56,031 bases of DNA. Origin: Eubacterium sp. AF22-9 (GTDB lineage Bacteria > Bacillota > Clostridia > Lachnospirales > Lachnospiraceae). Position 1 is the stretch's first letter, and each line of letters opens with the position of its first letter. Made by a program: the position numbers and the translations under genes. Positions 6,988 through 18,989 of the stretch are shown piece after piece. The stretch is taken from contig QRVH01000018.1 in assembly GCA_003458705.1 (NCBI GenBank), positions 1-56,031 of the forward strand, written 5' to 3'. The notes below the pieces were generated by a model. It was given only the letters and a program-made list of their open reading frames with translations. It did not search any database and was not told the DNA's origin.

Positions 6988-8013
6988 TTAATTAAAACCT
7001 ATTATATTATTAGCTATCTTGTATCCCTGCTTAGATATCCATCTTCCTGCAGATGTAGGGATATTAACAGACCAGCCCAAAAGACTGTGTCGTAACTTCT
7101 TGTAAAGCACTTCATCCTTATCCTTAGCATACTGCCAGAGTGCCTTCTTCTTCGCAAGATGTTCCTTTGTTCCAGATACAATTAAGAATATAGACGATAC
7201 TTCCATCATAATTCTTAAATAGTTAATCATATATTTTCTACAGTTAATATTCTTAGGATTTTCTGAAATAAACGAATCAATCATTCTCTTATTAACAGAA
7301 AGCTGCTGGTCAATTCTTGAAATCATAACACTCTCATTAACAGACTGATCTTCTCGTCCAATAAAGTATCTGTAGAAATTAGTATTTATGTAATACATAT
7401 TCTTAACATACGGAAGTGGCTCGAACACAAATATGTTATCAACATAAAATGTATGCTTAGGAAGCTCTAATCCACAATCCTTTAAAAGCTGTGTTCTATA
7501 TACAACAGTATGCATAAGAATATACTGGTCAACCTTAAAATCGCCTATATTAATATCATCCCATGTAAACATCTGCTCTACAGGAAATACATTTTCATAA
7601 TGGATAACTTTCTTTCTCTTGGCTCCGACCTTTTCATATACATAGTTTGCAATAACCATATCCGGCTCACTGCCCTCTTCAAAGCTTCTTAATGTAGCAA
7701 GCATTCTTTTATAACTTTTGCCATCTACCCAGTCATCACTGTCAACAACCTTAAAGAACCTTCCTGTTGCATGCTTAAGACCTGTATTTACAGCCTCACC
7801 ATGTCCACCATTCTCCTGATGTACAGCCTTGACAATATCTGGATATTCCTTTTCATATCTTTTGGCTATTTCATATGTATTATCCTTTGTTGAACCATCA
7901 TCAACTATAATAACCTCAACTTCATCGCCACCGGCAAGCACTGTATTAATACAATGTTCCATATACTCTGCGGAGTTGTAACATGGTATTGCAAATGATA
8001 ATAATTTACCCAT
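6988..8013 (-). CDS. Glycosyltransferase family 2
   Basis: 341 residues. The GT-A fold is shown by FAIPCYNS at the N-terminus, VIIVDDGSTKDNT, and the metal-binding DSDDW, spaced as in family 2 enzymes that move a sugar from a nucleotide-sugar onto a cell-surface acceptor. The C-terminal half is helical and lacks clear membrane segments. The ATG at 8013 sits seven bases from AAGGAG, better than an in-frame TTG one codon upstream. It lies 12 bases after argS. Acceptor and sugar cannot be inferred. Confidence 0.88.
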   Translation of the reverse strand: MGKLLSFAIPCYNSAEYMEHCINTVLAGGDEVEVIIVDDGSTKDNTYEIAKRYEKEYPDIVKAVHQENGGHGEAVNTGLKHATGRFFKVVDSDDWVDGKSYKRMLATLRSFEEGSEPDMVIANYVYEKVGAKRKKVIHYENVFPVEQMFTWDDINIGDFKVDQYILMHTVVYRTQLLKDCGLELPKHTFYVDNIFVFEPLPYVKNMYYINTNFYRYFIGREDQSVNESVMISRIDQQLSVNKRMIDSFISENPKNINCRKYMINYLRIMMEVSSIFLIVSGTKEHLAKKKALWQYAKDKDEVLYKKLRHSLLGWSVNIPTSAGRWISKQGYKIANNIIGFN

Positions 8014-8025
8014 CAAATTTCTCCT

Positions 8026-9792
8026 TTACATTCTGTCAGGGCATTCAATCGCAAGTAAATCAATACACTGCTCGAGAATGCTCTTAGTAAGGCTGATAAG
8101 TGCAATATAACTTGCCTTCTTAGCCTCGTCAGGTTCTGAAAGTATCTTATTGTTATGATAAAAGCCGTTAAATGCGTTAGATACCTCATATATAAACTGA
8201 CATATCTTATGTGGTGCATTATCCTTATATGCCCCATCAATTATATCTGCAAACTTAATAAGTGATAAAGAAAGATTCTTCTCACTTTCTTCTGTAGCAG
8301 CCATGATTTTAAGGTTATCTGTGCTTCCACCATTTTCTGTATATTTGTTAAGGATAGACTTAATTCTTACAATTGTGTAAAGAATATATGGTCCTGTATT
8401 ACCCTCAAATGATGAAAATCTCTCAATATCAAACACATAATCCTTTGATGCCTGATTAGAAAGATCTCCATACTTTAATGCAGCAAGTCCTACTATCTTA
8501 GCTGTATCTCTTGCTTCTGTCTCTTCAACAGTTCTGTTAGACATAATTTTCTCATATACAGCTTCATCAATATCAGCTATAAGATGCTCAAGTCTCATAA
8601 CACCACCTGAACGCGTCTTGAATGGCTTACCATCTTTACCGTTCATAGTACCAAAGCCCACAAATCTCATATCTGCATCAGGCGCTACAATCCCAGCCTT
8701 CTTAGCCGTTCTGAATACCTGTGTAAAATGAAGTTCCTGCCTCTTATCAGCAAGATAAATATATGTATCAGGATGATATAACTTTTCTCTTTCAACAATA
8801 GTTGCAAGGTCAGATGTTGCATAAAGTGCCGCGCCATCAGATTTTCTTACGATGCATGGTGGAAGCTCCTTAGTATCACCCTCCTGCTGTATATCTACAA
8901 CAGTTGCGCCCTGGCTTTCATAAGCAATTCCGTCTGCAATCATCTTATTAACCATATCGTCAATATATGGCTGTGCATCCGATTCCCCCTTCCATAAATC
9001 AAAATGCACATTAAGATTATCATAATTCTTCTTAAGGTCAGCTTTAGAAACATTCATGATATGATGCCATATTGCACGGCATGCCTTATCACCGCTCTGT
9101 AACTTAAGTGTAGCTTCATGAGCTCTTTCTGCAAATGCAATATCTTCCTTAGACTTTGCAGAAGCTGCCGGATAAATCTCCTCAAGCTCTGAGATTGTAA
9201 ATGGTGCTTCCTCTGGATACTCACCGGTAAAACTGTCATCAAAATACGGAAGTTCTGGCTTTCTATCTCTTAACTCTTCAATGATAAGTCCCATCTGCAG
9301 ACCCCAGTCTCCAAGATGTACATCACCAATAGTCTTATTTCCAACAAATGTGTTGATTCTCTTAACGCTCTCTCCGATAACTGCAGAACGAAGATGTCCT
9401 ACATGAAGTGGCTTTGCGGCATTAGCTCCGCCGTAATCCACAATAACAGTCTTATTGCTCTCCGAATTAACATAGCCGAACTTCTCAGTTTCAGACATCT
9501 CATTAAGATATCCTGCCAGATAATCTTCACATATATTAATATTAATAAATCCCGGTTTAACACTCTCAATCTTAGAAAACATCTTGTTATCTGCTAACTT
9601 TGCAACAACCTCATCAGCAATCATAAATGGTGCTTTCTTATATGCTTTGGCTGCTGCCATAGCACCGTTACACTGAAACTCACACAGGTCAGGTCTGTTA
9701 GAAACTGTAACTTTCGCATATGCCTCATCATATCCACATTCAGCGAATACATTTTTAATCTCATCAGTAATAAGTTCAATAATCGTCTTCAT
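8026..9792 (-). CDS. argS: Arginyl-tRNA synthetase
   Basis: 588 residues, a class I aminoacyl-tRNA synthetase charging tRNA-Arg. The HIGH-type motif PLHVGHLRSAVIGE, the N-terminal arginyl-tRNA recognition domain, and the C-terminal anticodon-binding DALR region (ending CIDLLAIECPDRM) are all present. The ATG at 9792 is preferred over a GTG three codons upstream because AGGTGGAG lies just before it. It follows truA by 21 bases and precedes the glycosyltransferase, so cheX-cheY-truA-argS-GT may be one transcript. Confidence 0.96.
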   Translation of the reverse strand: MKTIIELITDEIKNVFAECGYDEAYAKVTVSNRPDLCEFQCNGAMAAAKAYKKAPFMIADEVVAKLADNKMFSKIESVKPGFININICEDYLAGYLNEMSETEKFGYVNSESNKTVIVDYGGANAAKPLHVGHLRSAVIGESVKRINTFVGNKTIGDVHLGDWGLQMGLIIEELRDRKPELPYFDDSFTGEYPEEAPFTISELEEIYPAASAKSKEDIAFAERAHEATLKLQSGDKACRAIWHHIMNVSKADLKKNYDNLNVHFDLWKGESDAQPYIDDMVNKMIADGIAYESQGATVVDIQQEGDTKELPPCIVRKSDGAALYATSDLATIVEREKLYHPDTYIYLADKRQELHFTQVFRTAKKAGIVAPDADMRFVGFGTMNGKDGKPFKTRSGGVMRLEHLIADIDEAVYEKIMSNRTVEETEARDTAKIVGLAALKYGDLSNQASKDYVFDIERFSSFEGNTGPYILYTIVRIKSILNKYTENGGSTDNLKIMAATEESEKNLSLSLIKFADIIDGAYKDNAPHKICQFIYEVSNAFNGFYHNNKILSEPDEAKKASYIALISLTKSILEQCIDLLAIECPDRM

Positions 9793-9813
9793 ATTCTCCA
9801 CCTTTTACAATAT

Positions 9814-10551
9814 CTAGTAAACCACCTTTACAAGAAACAGCCCGTAACTCTCTGCCGGTAATGACATCTGTATGTTCTCCCCATCAAGACATCGTTTCAC
9901 ATCTTCCGGCTTCTTGATGCCATTGCCTACATCTAGCATCATTCCAATAATGTACCTTGCCATATTATGAAGGAAATCATCCGCTTCAATTCTTATATAA
10001 GCTCTTGCACCTTCATACTGAATGTTTATCCTCTTAATAGTCCTCTCTGTGCTTTTGTTCTTCTTTGCCGTAGTAAATGCCTTAAAATCATGTTTTCCTT
10101 CAAAATATCCGGCAGCCTTTCTCATGGCATCAAAGTCTGGCTTATCAAATGTATGGTAAGCATATTTTCTTCTGAATACATTAGCAACATTGCCTGTATC
10201 CAGCCTGTACTCATATATCTTGGCCTTTGCATTAAGCTGGCTATGAAATCTTTCATCAGCTTCAGTTACAGACATAACTGCAATATCTCTTGGCAGATAT
10301 CTGTTAAGATAATTCTTTATTTCTATTGCCTTAACTTCCTTCTCAAGCTTGAAATTTGCTGTCTGGCACAACGCATGCACGCCCTTTTCTGTTCTTGACC
10401 CGGCATACATGTCAACTGTCTCACCAGTCATTCTTGCTATTATCTCGCATAGCCTGCTTTCTATAGTATTCGTACTGGCATCCTTACCCAGTCTTTGCCA
10501 GCCGTCATATCTTCCACCATCATACTCTATCTCTATACGGTAATTATACAT
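9814..10551 (-). CDS. truA: TruA-family tRNA pseudouridine synthase with substituted catalytic residue
   Basis: 245 residues, the usual TruA length. TruA makes pseudouridine at positions 38-40 of tRNA anticodon arms. The N-terminal IEYDGGRYDGWQR and middle KHDFKAFTT elements fit. The catalytic motif, normally GRTDAGVHA, reads SRTEKGVHA, so the universal aspartate is glutamate E55. All characterised pseudouridine synthases use Asp here, so this may be a paralogue with changed or lost catalysis. The start ATG overlaps the cheY stop by one base (TAATG), indicating translational coupling. Confidence 0.85.
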   Translation of the reverse strand: MYNYRIEIEYDGGRYDGWQRLGKDASTNTIESRLCEIIARMTGETVDMYAGSRTEKGVHALCQTANFKLEKEVKAIEIKNYLNRYLPRDIAVMSVTEADERFHSQLNAKAKIYEYRLDTGNVANVFRRKYAYHTFDKPDFDAMRKAAGYFEGKHDFKAFTTAKKNKSTERTIKRINIQYEGARAYIRIEADDFLHNMARYIIGMMLDVGNGIKKPEDVKRCLDGENIQMSLPAESYGLFLVKVVY

Positions 10552-10916
10552 TATTCGTCTTCCAAAACCTTTTCTATTGTATTAATGATTACAGCACTAT
10601 CAAATGGCTTCTGAATAAAATCAGCAGCACCTCTCTTTAATGCCTCGACCATATTAGTCTTCTGACCAGCGGCAGTTACCATAATAACTTTTGCCCCAGG
10701 ATCAATCTCCATAATCTCTTTTACAGCTTCTATACCATCCATAACAGGCATTGTAATATCCATCGTAACAACATCGGGCTTATACATCTTATATTTTTCT
10801 ACACCTTCTGCACCATTAACTGCCTCTGATACAATCTCATGTCCTGCATCTTCAAGCATATTTCTTAAAAATTTTCTTGATGTCTTAGAATCATCTACTA
10901 TCAAAATTTTTGCCAT
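10551..10916 (-). CDS. cheY: Single-domain response regulator (CheY-like)
   Basis: 121 residues, a lone receiver domain. Acidic pair D8-D9, phospho-acceptor D53 in TMDITMPVMDG, the VTAAG threonine region and KPF lysine are all present. No output domain follows, so it probably acts by protein contact, as CheY does on the flagellar switch. It lies 14 bases after cheX, whose product is a predicted CheY-P phosphatase. AAGGAG precedes the ATG. Some other single-domain regulators look identical, so the chemotaxis role is an inference from context. Confidence 0.85.
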   Translation of the reverse strand: MAKILIVDDSKTSRKFLRNMLEDAGHEIVSEAVNGAEGVEKYKMYKPDVVTMDITMPVMDGIEAVKEIMEIDPGAKVIMVTAAGQKTNMVEALKRGAADFIQKPFDSAVIINTIEKVLEDE

Positions 10917-10930
10917 AACTATTCTCCTTA

Positions 10931-11515
10931 TTAAGCTGAAAGCTGGATTTTATTATCAGCAGCCATTAATATCTTAAACAAATTATTTTCCATATTAAAT
11001 GTCACAACATAGAAACCATCTTCTGCTGTAACCTCTGTATTCTTATAAAATACCGGTGGATGAAGAGTAACCTCCACATCATTCTCACCGAGCTTAGTTG
11101 CATATGCACCATTAATAACATTAATAAATTCACATAATGCATCATATGCATCTGCATCAAACTCTTTAATATCTTCCTGTGCAAATGTAGATGCAACCTT
11201 TAAAAGTTCCTTATCATTCCCCGCTATACCAAGAAACACGTCAATATCTCCATCCATAATCTGGCATCCTATAAACTCACCCCTGTAAGTTCTTTCAAAA
11301 TCAATATGGTCAAGTTCTATATCGCCATCCATAAACATTCCAAGACTATTAATAGTACATTGCATCTGGGTATTATAATAATCATTACCCATATGTAAAA
11401 ATGTCTCTACCATCTTATCTGTGTTGCCTTGTCTGATTACCTGCAATTCATTATCAGTGAATACATTGCCGGTATGGTTCTTTGCGATATATTTGCCGAG
11501 TATTCTGTCCTTCAT
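10931..11515 (-). CDS. cheX: CheX-like chemotaxis phosphatase
   Basis: 194 residues. The CheC/CheX/FliY phosphatase motif (E-x2-N) is seen in CEFINVINGAYATKL in the third quarter, followed by VTLHPPVFY. CheX dephosphorylates CheY-P. The N-terminal about 45 residues are an extra segment outside the usual CheX core. It is the first gene of the cheX-cheY-truA-argS-GT run, with AGAAGGAG before the ATG and a good promoter at 11592-11621. Confidence 0.8.
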   Translation of the reverse strand: MKDRILGKYIAKNHTGNVFTDNELQVIRQGNTDKMVETFLHMGNDYYNTQMQCTINSLGMFMDGDIELDHIDFERTYRGEFIGCQIMDGDIDVFLGIAGNDKELLKVASTFAQEDIKEFDADAYDALCEFINVINGAYATKLGENDVEVTLHPPVFYKNTEVTAEDGFYVVTFNMENNLFKILMAADNKIQLSA

Positions 11516-11591
11516 ATGATTTTCTCCTTCTCGTTAATTAGCGCCCCAAATATACCCTGTTAATACGCATTAATATATTAATACTTAGTTC

Positions 11592-11621
11592 ATTATACAT
11601 CATATAGTTAATCAATATCAA
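11592..11621 (-). promoter_or_regulatory. Predicted sigma-A promoter for cheX
   Basis: On the minus strand, TTGATA (11621-11616) and TATAAT (11597-11592) are separated by 18 bases, giving a leader of about 70 bases before cheX. Confidence 0.55.
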
Positions 11622-11652
11622 TAATTTGAGAAGAATTTACATTGTGCTTCTG

Positions 11653-11688
11653 AAAAAAAACACCCGGACAGTTATTGCTGCCCGGATG
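11653..11688 (-). terminator. Rho-independent terminator of guaB
   Basis: On the minus strand a GC-rich stem CATCCGGGCAG / CTGTCCGGGTG with a short AT loop is followed by eight T. It lies 20 bases after the guaB stop. Confidence 0.9.
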
Positions 11689-11708
11689 TAAATTTCATTC
11701 CTGATTAA

Positions 11709-13199
<1,491 letters not shown>

Positions 13200-13212
13200 T
13201 TAATATATAGAA

Positions 13213-13245
13213 AAAATCCGAATAAATAAATTAATCCGGATGTTT
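13213..13245 (-). promoter_or_regulatory. Terminator-like hairpin in guaB leader
   Basis: On the minus strand ATCCGGAT pairs with ATTCGGAT (one G-U) and is followed by six T, within the leader between the guaB promoter and start codon. A smaller CTGAC/GTCAG hairpin lies upstream. The arrangement suggests transcription attenuation. I see no known purine riboswitch core in it. Confidence 0.5.
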
Positions 13246-13292
13246 CTACAAGTATCTGACAGCTTAGTCAGTTTATAAATATGTTACAAGAG

Positions 13293-13321
13293 AATATAAC
13301 AAAACTGCCGCTAAAAGTCAA
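13293..13321 (-). promoter_or_regulatory. Predicted sigma-A promoter for guaB
   Basis: TTGACT (13321-13316) and TATATT (13298-13293) with a 17-base spacer on the minus strand. It lies directly after the 13329-13835 gene and gives a guaB leader of about 115 bases. Confidence 0.65.
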
Positions 13322-13328
13322 ACATTTT

Positions 13329-13835
13329 TTATAAATGTGCAACTCCGTTACCAACAGCACTTACAATTGCTTCTTTCATTGAATCATCCGGAAGCATAAA
13401 CAGTCTTATCATCTCGTTACTGTCATTGTCATATGTGTATATTACAATATCTTCAGGGTCATCTACTCCTGACGAACAATTATATGTTCTTAACTGCTGT
13501 CTGGCTTTGCCTAAAGCTTCCTGACTATTTACCTTAGCCACAAGAACTGCTCTTGTAAGGTCAAAACTGCCGACATTCTTTCTTACTGATTTAGCCATAA
13601 TTTTATCTATAGTCAGGCTTCCATCAACATATGAATATTCATATTCAGCATTATAATACTCGAATACAAACACCGTGAAAAATATAAATATAACCAGTAC
13701 AATAACACCTAACCAGCCTGTCTGCACAATTGTTGTCGCTGCTAGCAGACATGCAATCACAAGTATTATTCTGTAAAAAATTGAAATCTTAGGAGCGGTA
13801 ACTTTAACAATCTGCTCTACTGTTCCTTCTATCAT
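13329..13835 (-). CDS. Two-pass membrane protein of unknown function (DUF6106-like)
   Basis: 168 residues. Two hydrophobic segments (about 20-37 and 42-60) are followed by a soluble domain of about 105 residues that begins EYEYSYVDGSLTIDKI. The layout resembles a small family found next to groEL in Clostridia that I believe is called DUF6106; that name is from memory. No catalytic motif is evident. ATG follows AAAGAAAGG. It is separated from groEL by a GC-rich hairpin. Confidence 0.65.
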   Translation of the reverse strand: MIEGTVEQIVKVTAPKISIFYRIILVIACLLAATTIVQTGWLGVIVLVIFIFFTVFVFEYYNAEYEYSYVDGSLTIDKIMAKSVRKNVGSFDLTRAVLVAKVNSQEALGKARQQLRTYNCSSGVDDPEDIVIYTYDNDSNEMIRLFMLPDDSMKEAIVSAVGNGVAHL

Positions 13836-13864
13836 AATTCAATAACCTTTCTTTAAAGCAATAT

Positions 13865-13890
13865 GCCCGGCGGGAATTTACCCACCGGGC
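13865..13890 (-). terminator. GC-rich hairpin after groEL
   Basis: GCCCGGTGGG and CCCGCCGGGC form a ten-base stem (one G-U) with a six-base loop on the minus strand, 25 bases after the groEL stop. The following tract is AT-rich but has no long T run, so termination may be partial. Confidence 0.6.
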
Positions 13891-13915
13891 TCTATGTTTT
13901 AGTTATATTGTGGAA

Positions 13916-15553
<1,638 letters not shown>

Positions 15554-15612
15554 CTAAATAAATATACTTCTTATATGTTCATACCGCCCTCATCTGCAAC
15601 TGACATTGTCAA

Positions 15613-15900
15613 TTATTCAATGATAGCAAGAATATCAGACTGCTTTACAATGATGAGATTCTCATCTTCATCAAGTTTAACCTCTGTTCCAGAATACTTA
15701 GAATAGATAACCTTATCACCAGGCTTAACCTGCATAACAACTTCCTTACCATCAACAACTCCGCCAGGACCTACAGCAATAACTTCTGCCTGCTGTGGCT
15801 TTTCCTTAGCCTGTCCAGGAAGTACGATTCCTGATTTAGTAGTCTCCTCTGCAACTAATGCTTTAATAACAACTCTGTCTCCTAATGGTACTAATTTCAT
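15613..15900 (-). CDS. groES: Co-chaperonin GroES
   Basis: 95 residues, normal for GroES, the lid of the GroEL chamber. It begins MKLVPLGDRVVIK; the mobile loop TTKSGIVLPGQAKEKP and C-terminal ILAIIE are typical. A longer frame to 15978 exists, but the ATG at 15900 follows GGAGGAATATAT and matches the family start. The CIRCE element lies 68 bases upstream. Confidence 0.97.
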   Translation of the reverse strand: MKLVPLGDRVVIKALVAEETTKSGIVLPGQAKEKPQQAEVIAVGPGGVVDGKEVVMQVKPGDKVIYSKYSGTEVKLDEDENLIIVKQSDILAIIE

Positions 15901-15967
15901 TATATATTCCTCCATTCCGCTGTCTCCACATAAGAGTGAACCCTTCATGGCAGCATTCATATTTCTG

Positions 15968-15994
15968 TTAGCACTCATTCTTTTCGAGTGCTAA
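15968..15994 (-). promoter_or_regulatory. CIRCE operator (HrcA binding site)
   Basis: A perfect CIRCE element, TTAGCACTC-N9-GAGTGCTAA, lies between the groES promoter and gene. HrcA repressor binds it, and release on heat stress induces groES-groEL. hrcA itself is not in this window. Confidence 0.97.
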
Positions 15995-16005
15995 CCACTG
16001 CACAT

Positions 16006-16035
16006 AATGTAACACTTCATGCTTTTATTTGTCAA
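16006..16035 (-). promoter_or_regulatory. Predicted sigma-A promoter for groES-groEL
   Basis: TTGACA (16035-16030) and TACATT (16011-16006) with an 18-base spacer on the minus strand. CIRCE begins 11 bases after the -10, so HrcA would block transcription near the start. Confidence 0.7.
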
Positions 16036-16081
16036 CAGCTAATTCAAATATATTATATTTTTTAGATTTTATTAATAATTA

Positions 16082-16945
16082 TTACTTCACACCCATTTTG
16101 ATTGTTTTTCCATAATAAAACAGGTACTGCTGCGCAAATCCGCCAAGCTCACCAAACTGTTCCTTTGCAAATGCGGCAATCTTATCCTTCGGCGTATCCA
16201 CACCGTCAAAATACATTGTCTCCATTATCCTTTTAATCCACACATCAACAGGAAATGCCTCTTTCTTTCCAAGACCAAAAAGACTTACGCAGTTGGCAAC
16301 CTTCTCACCAACACCTTTTATTGTCATAAGTTCCTTAACACATGACTCATAATCCATGCCTCTTAATTCTTTCTCATCAAACTGCCCTGCCATGTTTCTT
16401 CTTATCGCATCCATAATATAAGGTGCTCTGAAACCTGTCTTTAACTCTTTAAAATCCTCTTCACTCGCATTGGTAAGCTGTTCAAGTGTTGGAAATGTAT
16501 ACATATCTACTCCGCCATATGTCCCCATATATGTACCAAATTTTGCAGATACATCTGCCACAATCTTCTTAATATGAGGTATCTGCTTATTCTGCGATAT
16601 AATAAATGATATAAGTATCTCAAAAAACTCCTGATTAAGAATCCTCACTCCCCACATGCTTTCAATCGCGTCTTTTAACTTATCATCTTTCTCAAGCAGC
16701 GTTTTTTTGATTGCCGAATAATCCCTGTCCATGTCGAAATAATCTTTCCATACATTTACATATTCGTCCTCTTCTGTATCATAGAATGTAACGGTATCCG
16801 CTTCCTGTGAAACATGCAGAACATGCCCCTTTGCAGTCAGTACATAATCCTCTTCATCCAATTTTACAAAATGAAAACACTGTCCACATTCAAGTGTCTG
16901 TGCCAGATCAAAATCCTTAACATTTTTCAACTGATAATCTGCCAT
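16082..16945 (-). CDS. 8-oxoguanine DNA glycosylase (OGG-type)
   Basis: 287 residues. The helix-hairpin-helix plus GPD motif TIKGVGEKVANCV...FPVDVW contains the predicted catalytic K215 and D234, as in human OGG1. The enzyme would excise 8-oxoguanine opposite C and nick the strand as a bifunctional lyase. The N-terminal ECGQCFHF is the OGG N-domain. GGAGG precedes the ATG. It is transcribed alone, divergently from the transglutaminase-like gene. Confidence 0.9.
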   Translation of the reverse strand: MADYQLKNVKDFDLAQTLECGQCFHFVKLDEEDYVLTAKGHVLHVSQEADTVTFYDTEEDEYVNVWKDYFDMDRDYSAIKKTLLEKDDKLKDAIESMWGVRILNQEFFEILISFIISQNKQIPHIKKIVADVSAKFGTYMGTYGGVDMYTFPTLEQLTNASEEDFKELKTGFRAPYIMDAIRRNMAGQFDEKELRGMDYESCVKELMTIKGVGEKVANCVSLFGLGKKEAFPVDVWIKRIMETMYFDGVDTPKDKIAAFAKEQFGELGGFAQQYLFYYGKTIKMGVK

Positions 16946-17041
16946 AATTATCCTCCATATTTCTTATCATTTCGCTTTACATTTGCAATCACCCCGTTAT
17001 ACAATTATATGTGATTATAATTAATTAGTAGGAGACAACTC

Positions 17042-18124
17042 ATGAAGTTCAGAAAATATTTAGCGTCTCTTTTAGCCGGAGCAATATTAATAACATCCCT
17101 TTACGGATGCAGCATGCCTTTTACAAGTGATAATACATCTGATAATTCTTCAGAAATTTCATATATACCCTTTGACAACAAAGCAGCTACAACTGAAGAT
17201 ATAATTCAGTTTATAATACAATCCATGGAAAATAACAATAACGAATGTGATATTTTTGTTGCTGATGACAAACTTATTGATGCCAACGAGTGGCTGACAC
17301 AGATTAGCGGAATAGAACAGATAAAATGTGAATACCGCAGGGTTAAAGACGGTTATAATATGGTGATAACCTATGACTGCTGGGATAACTATGCAATAAT
17401 GAAAGCATATAATTCGGACAATACATCCCAGCTTAATGACCGCCAGCTTGAATTATATAACAAATATATTGAAATTGTTTCAGAAGTTACTTCTCCTCAG
17501 AAAAGTGATTACGAAAATGAACTTGCAATACATGATTACCTTGTATCGCATATAACATACATTGATAACGGTGGTTCTACATTTAATGCTTATGATGCGC
17601 TTATTAATGGCGAAGCTGTCTGCAGTGGATACACTGAGAGTTTCAAAACATTTATGGATATGCTTGGCATTGAGAATTATACATTATCAGGTACAGCAGG
17701 CAACCAGCAGCATATATGGAATGTTATAAAGCTTGGAGATGACTGGTATCATGTTGATGTCACATGGGATGATCCCGTTGGTTCTTCATCAGAATATATT
17801 GATCACGGATACTTTAATATATCAGACGCAGACATGGCAATTGACCATACATGGGAATCTGCAGTAAATACCGCCAGTCCTGCAAATGGATATATATACA
17901 CATATCCTGTACAGGCAAAGCTTCAGTCAGTTAATACACAGAAAGAATTTGATAACTATATACTACGATGCATCCGCAACAGAGTTAAACATATAGAATT
18001 CACTACAACTGCAGACCTTGACATCAAATCTGCAGTATCTAATGCAGGAACCCAGTTATCCTATGCATATAAAACAACTAATCGTACTAATTACACACTG
18101 TATTCAGTTACCTTCACATATTAA
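17042..18124 (+). CDS. Secreted transglutaminase-like lipoprotein
   Basis: 360 residues. A signal peptide with lipobox LYGC puts the lipidated Cys at 23. A Ser/Asn/Thr-rich spacer precedes a transglutaminase-like (CYLE/kyphoscoliosis-type) domain with C194 in NGEAVCSGY, H224 in QQHIWNV and D239 in YHVDVTWDD, a complete catalytic triad. Such proteins may process or crosslink cell-wall proteins; the substrate is unknown. The last about 80 residues form an extra C-terminal domain. TAGGAG lies before the ATG. A convergent terminator follows. Confidence 0.88.
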   Translation: MKFRKYLASLLAGAILITSLYGCSMPFTSDNTSDNSSEISYIPFDNKAATTEDIIQFIIQSMENNNNECDIFVADDKLIDANEWLTQISGIEQIKCEYRRVKDGYNMVITYDCWDNYAIMKAYNSDNTSQLNDRQLELYNKYIEIVSEVTSPQKSDYENELAIHDYLVSHITYIDNGGSTFNAYDALINGEAVCSGYTESFKTFMDMLGIENYTLSGTAGNQQHIWNVIKLGDDWYHVDVTWDDPVGSSSEYIDHGYFNISDADMAIDHTWESAVNTASPANGYIYTYPVQAKLQSVNTQKEFDNYILRCIRNRVKHIEFTTTADLDIKSAVSNAGTQLSYAYKTTNRTNYTLYSVTFTY

Positions 18125-18125
18125 A

Positions 18126-18184
18126 AACAAGTCACTTGTTATATGTGCCTTTATCAGGCTTTATAAACAAGTGACTTGTTTTTT
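18126..18184. terminator. Bidirectional terminator
   Basis: AACAAGTCACTTGTT (18126-18140) and its exact reverse complement (18166-18180) form a 15-bp stem enclosing a smaller hairpin. T runs follow on both strands. It separates the converging transglutaminase-like and DUF6062 genes. Confidence 0.88.
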
Positions 18185-18920
18185 ATCTGTTATTCTTCTT
18201 TCCCGGCTCATCCATTATATATGAACCATCTTTTATCATTGCCCTGACAAGAGAGTCCTTGGCATTCTTCCATGGCTCATCAATATATTTGTGGTCAAAT
18301 TTATTAATAAACCACTCAACATCATCTCTCACACGCTTCATATTCTCAATATACAGGCTGTTAGTTGCCTTAATAAAATCCTCTAACATATCACCTTTCA
18401 AAGAATTAGCCGCCTGTTCAATCAGAATCCCGTAATGCTTTGTACAGAATCCCCTGCACGACTTATACTTTTCTCTGAAATCAGCATCATGCTTATACAT
18501 ATGAAATATTGTATCAAGATATCTCTGAAATGTGTTCTCAATCCTTTCACACACAAAACATGTGCCATCAAGCTGTTCTGTATACGCTGTCACAGCCGGC
18601 TTATCAGCCTTCTTAAACATTGATTTGCCTGCCACCCTGCCATCCTGCAGCCCTTCAATGTCATTAATTACCCTATCCAGATGTGTCTTCATAACAAGTG
18701 CAAAACCAAGTCTGTTCTCGCAGTCATACACCTTCTTCAAATGCTTCTGGCAGAACCCCTTCTTATCTGTCACAGCCCTTATATCATCTTCCATATAACT
18801 GGGACCCATTGTATAACTTACCGCATCATCCTCCAGTGCTTTATACATTGAACAAATCGGACATTCGCAGTCTGATGAAAATGCATCATTAACAGGTATA
18901 GTATATATCTTCTCTTTCAT
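18183..18920 (-). CDS. DUF6062 family cysteine-rich protein
   Basis: 245 residues. Two similar halves are visible, each with a CxxC then a GFCxKH motif: CECPIC with GFCQKH, and TCFVC with GFCTKHYG. This suggests duplicated metal-binding modules. I recall the plan as DUF6062, whose function is unknown. The ATG at 18920 has AAAGGAG; a longer frame to 18962 lacks one. It lies directly downstream of cotJC, 69 bases away. Confidence 0.75.
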   Translation of the reverse strand: MKEKIYTIPVNDAFSSDCECPICSMYKALEDDAVSYTMGPSYMEDDIRAVTDKKGFCQKHLKKVYDCENRLGFALVMKTHLDRVINDIEGLQDGRVAGKSMFKKADKPAVTAYTEQLDGTCFVCERIENTFQRYLDTIFHMYKHDADFREKYKSCRGFCTKHYGILIEQAANSLKGDMLEDFIKATNSLYIENMKRVRDDVEWFINKFDHKYIDEPWKNAKDSLVRAMIKDGSYIMDEPGKKNNR

Positions 18921-18989
18921 AAGTACTCCTTTAATCAATCTTTTATAAATGTATTCTATCATAATATTTTATTAATATCATTCTATTTA

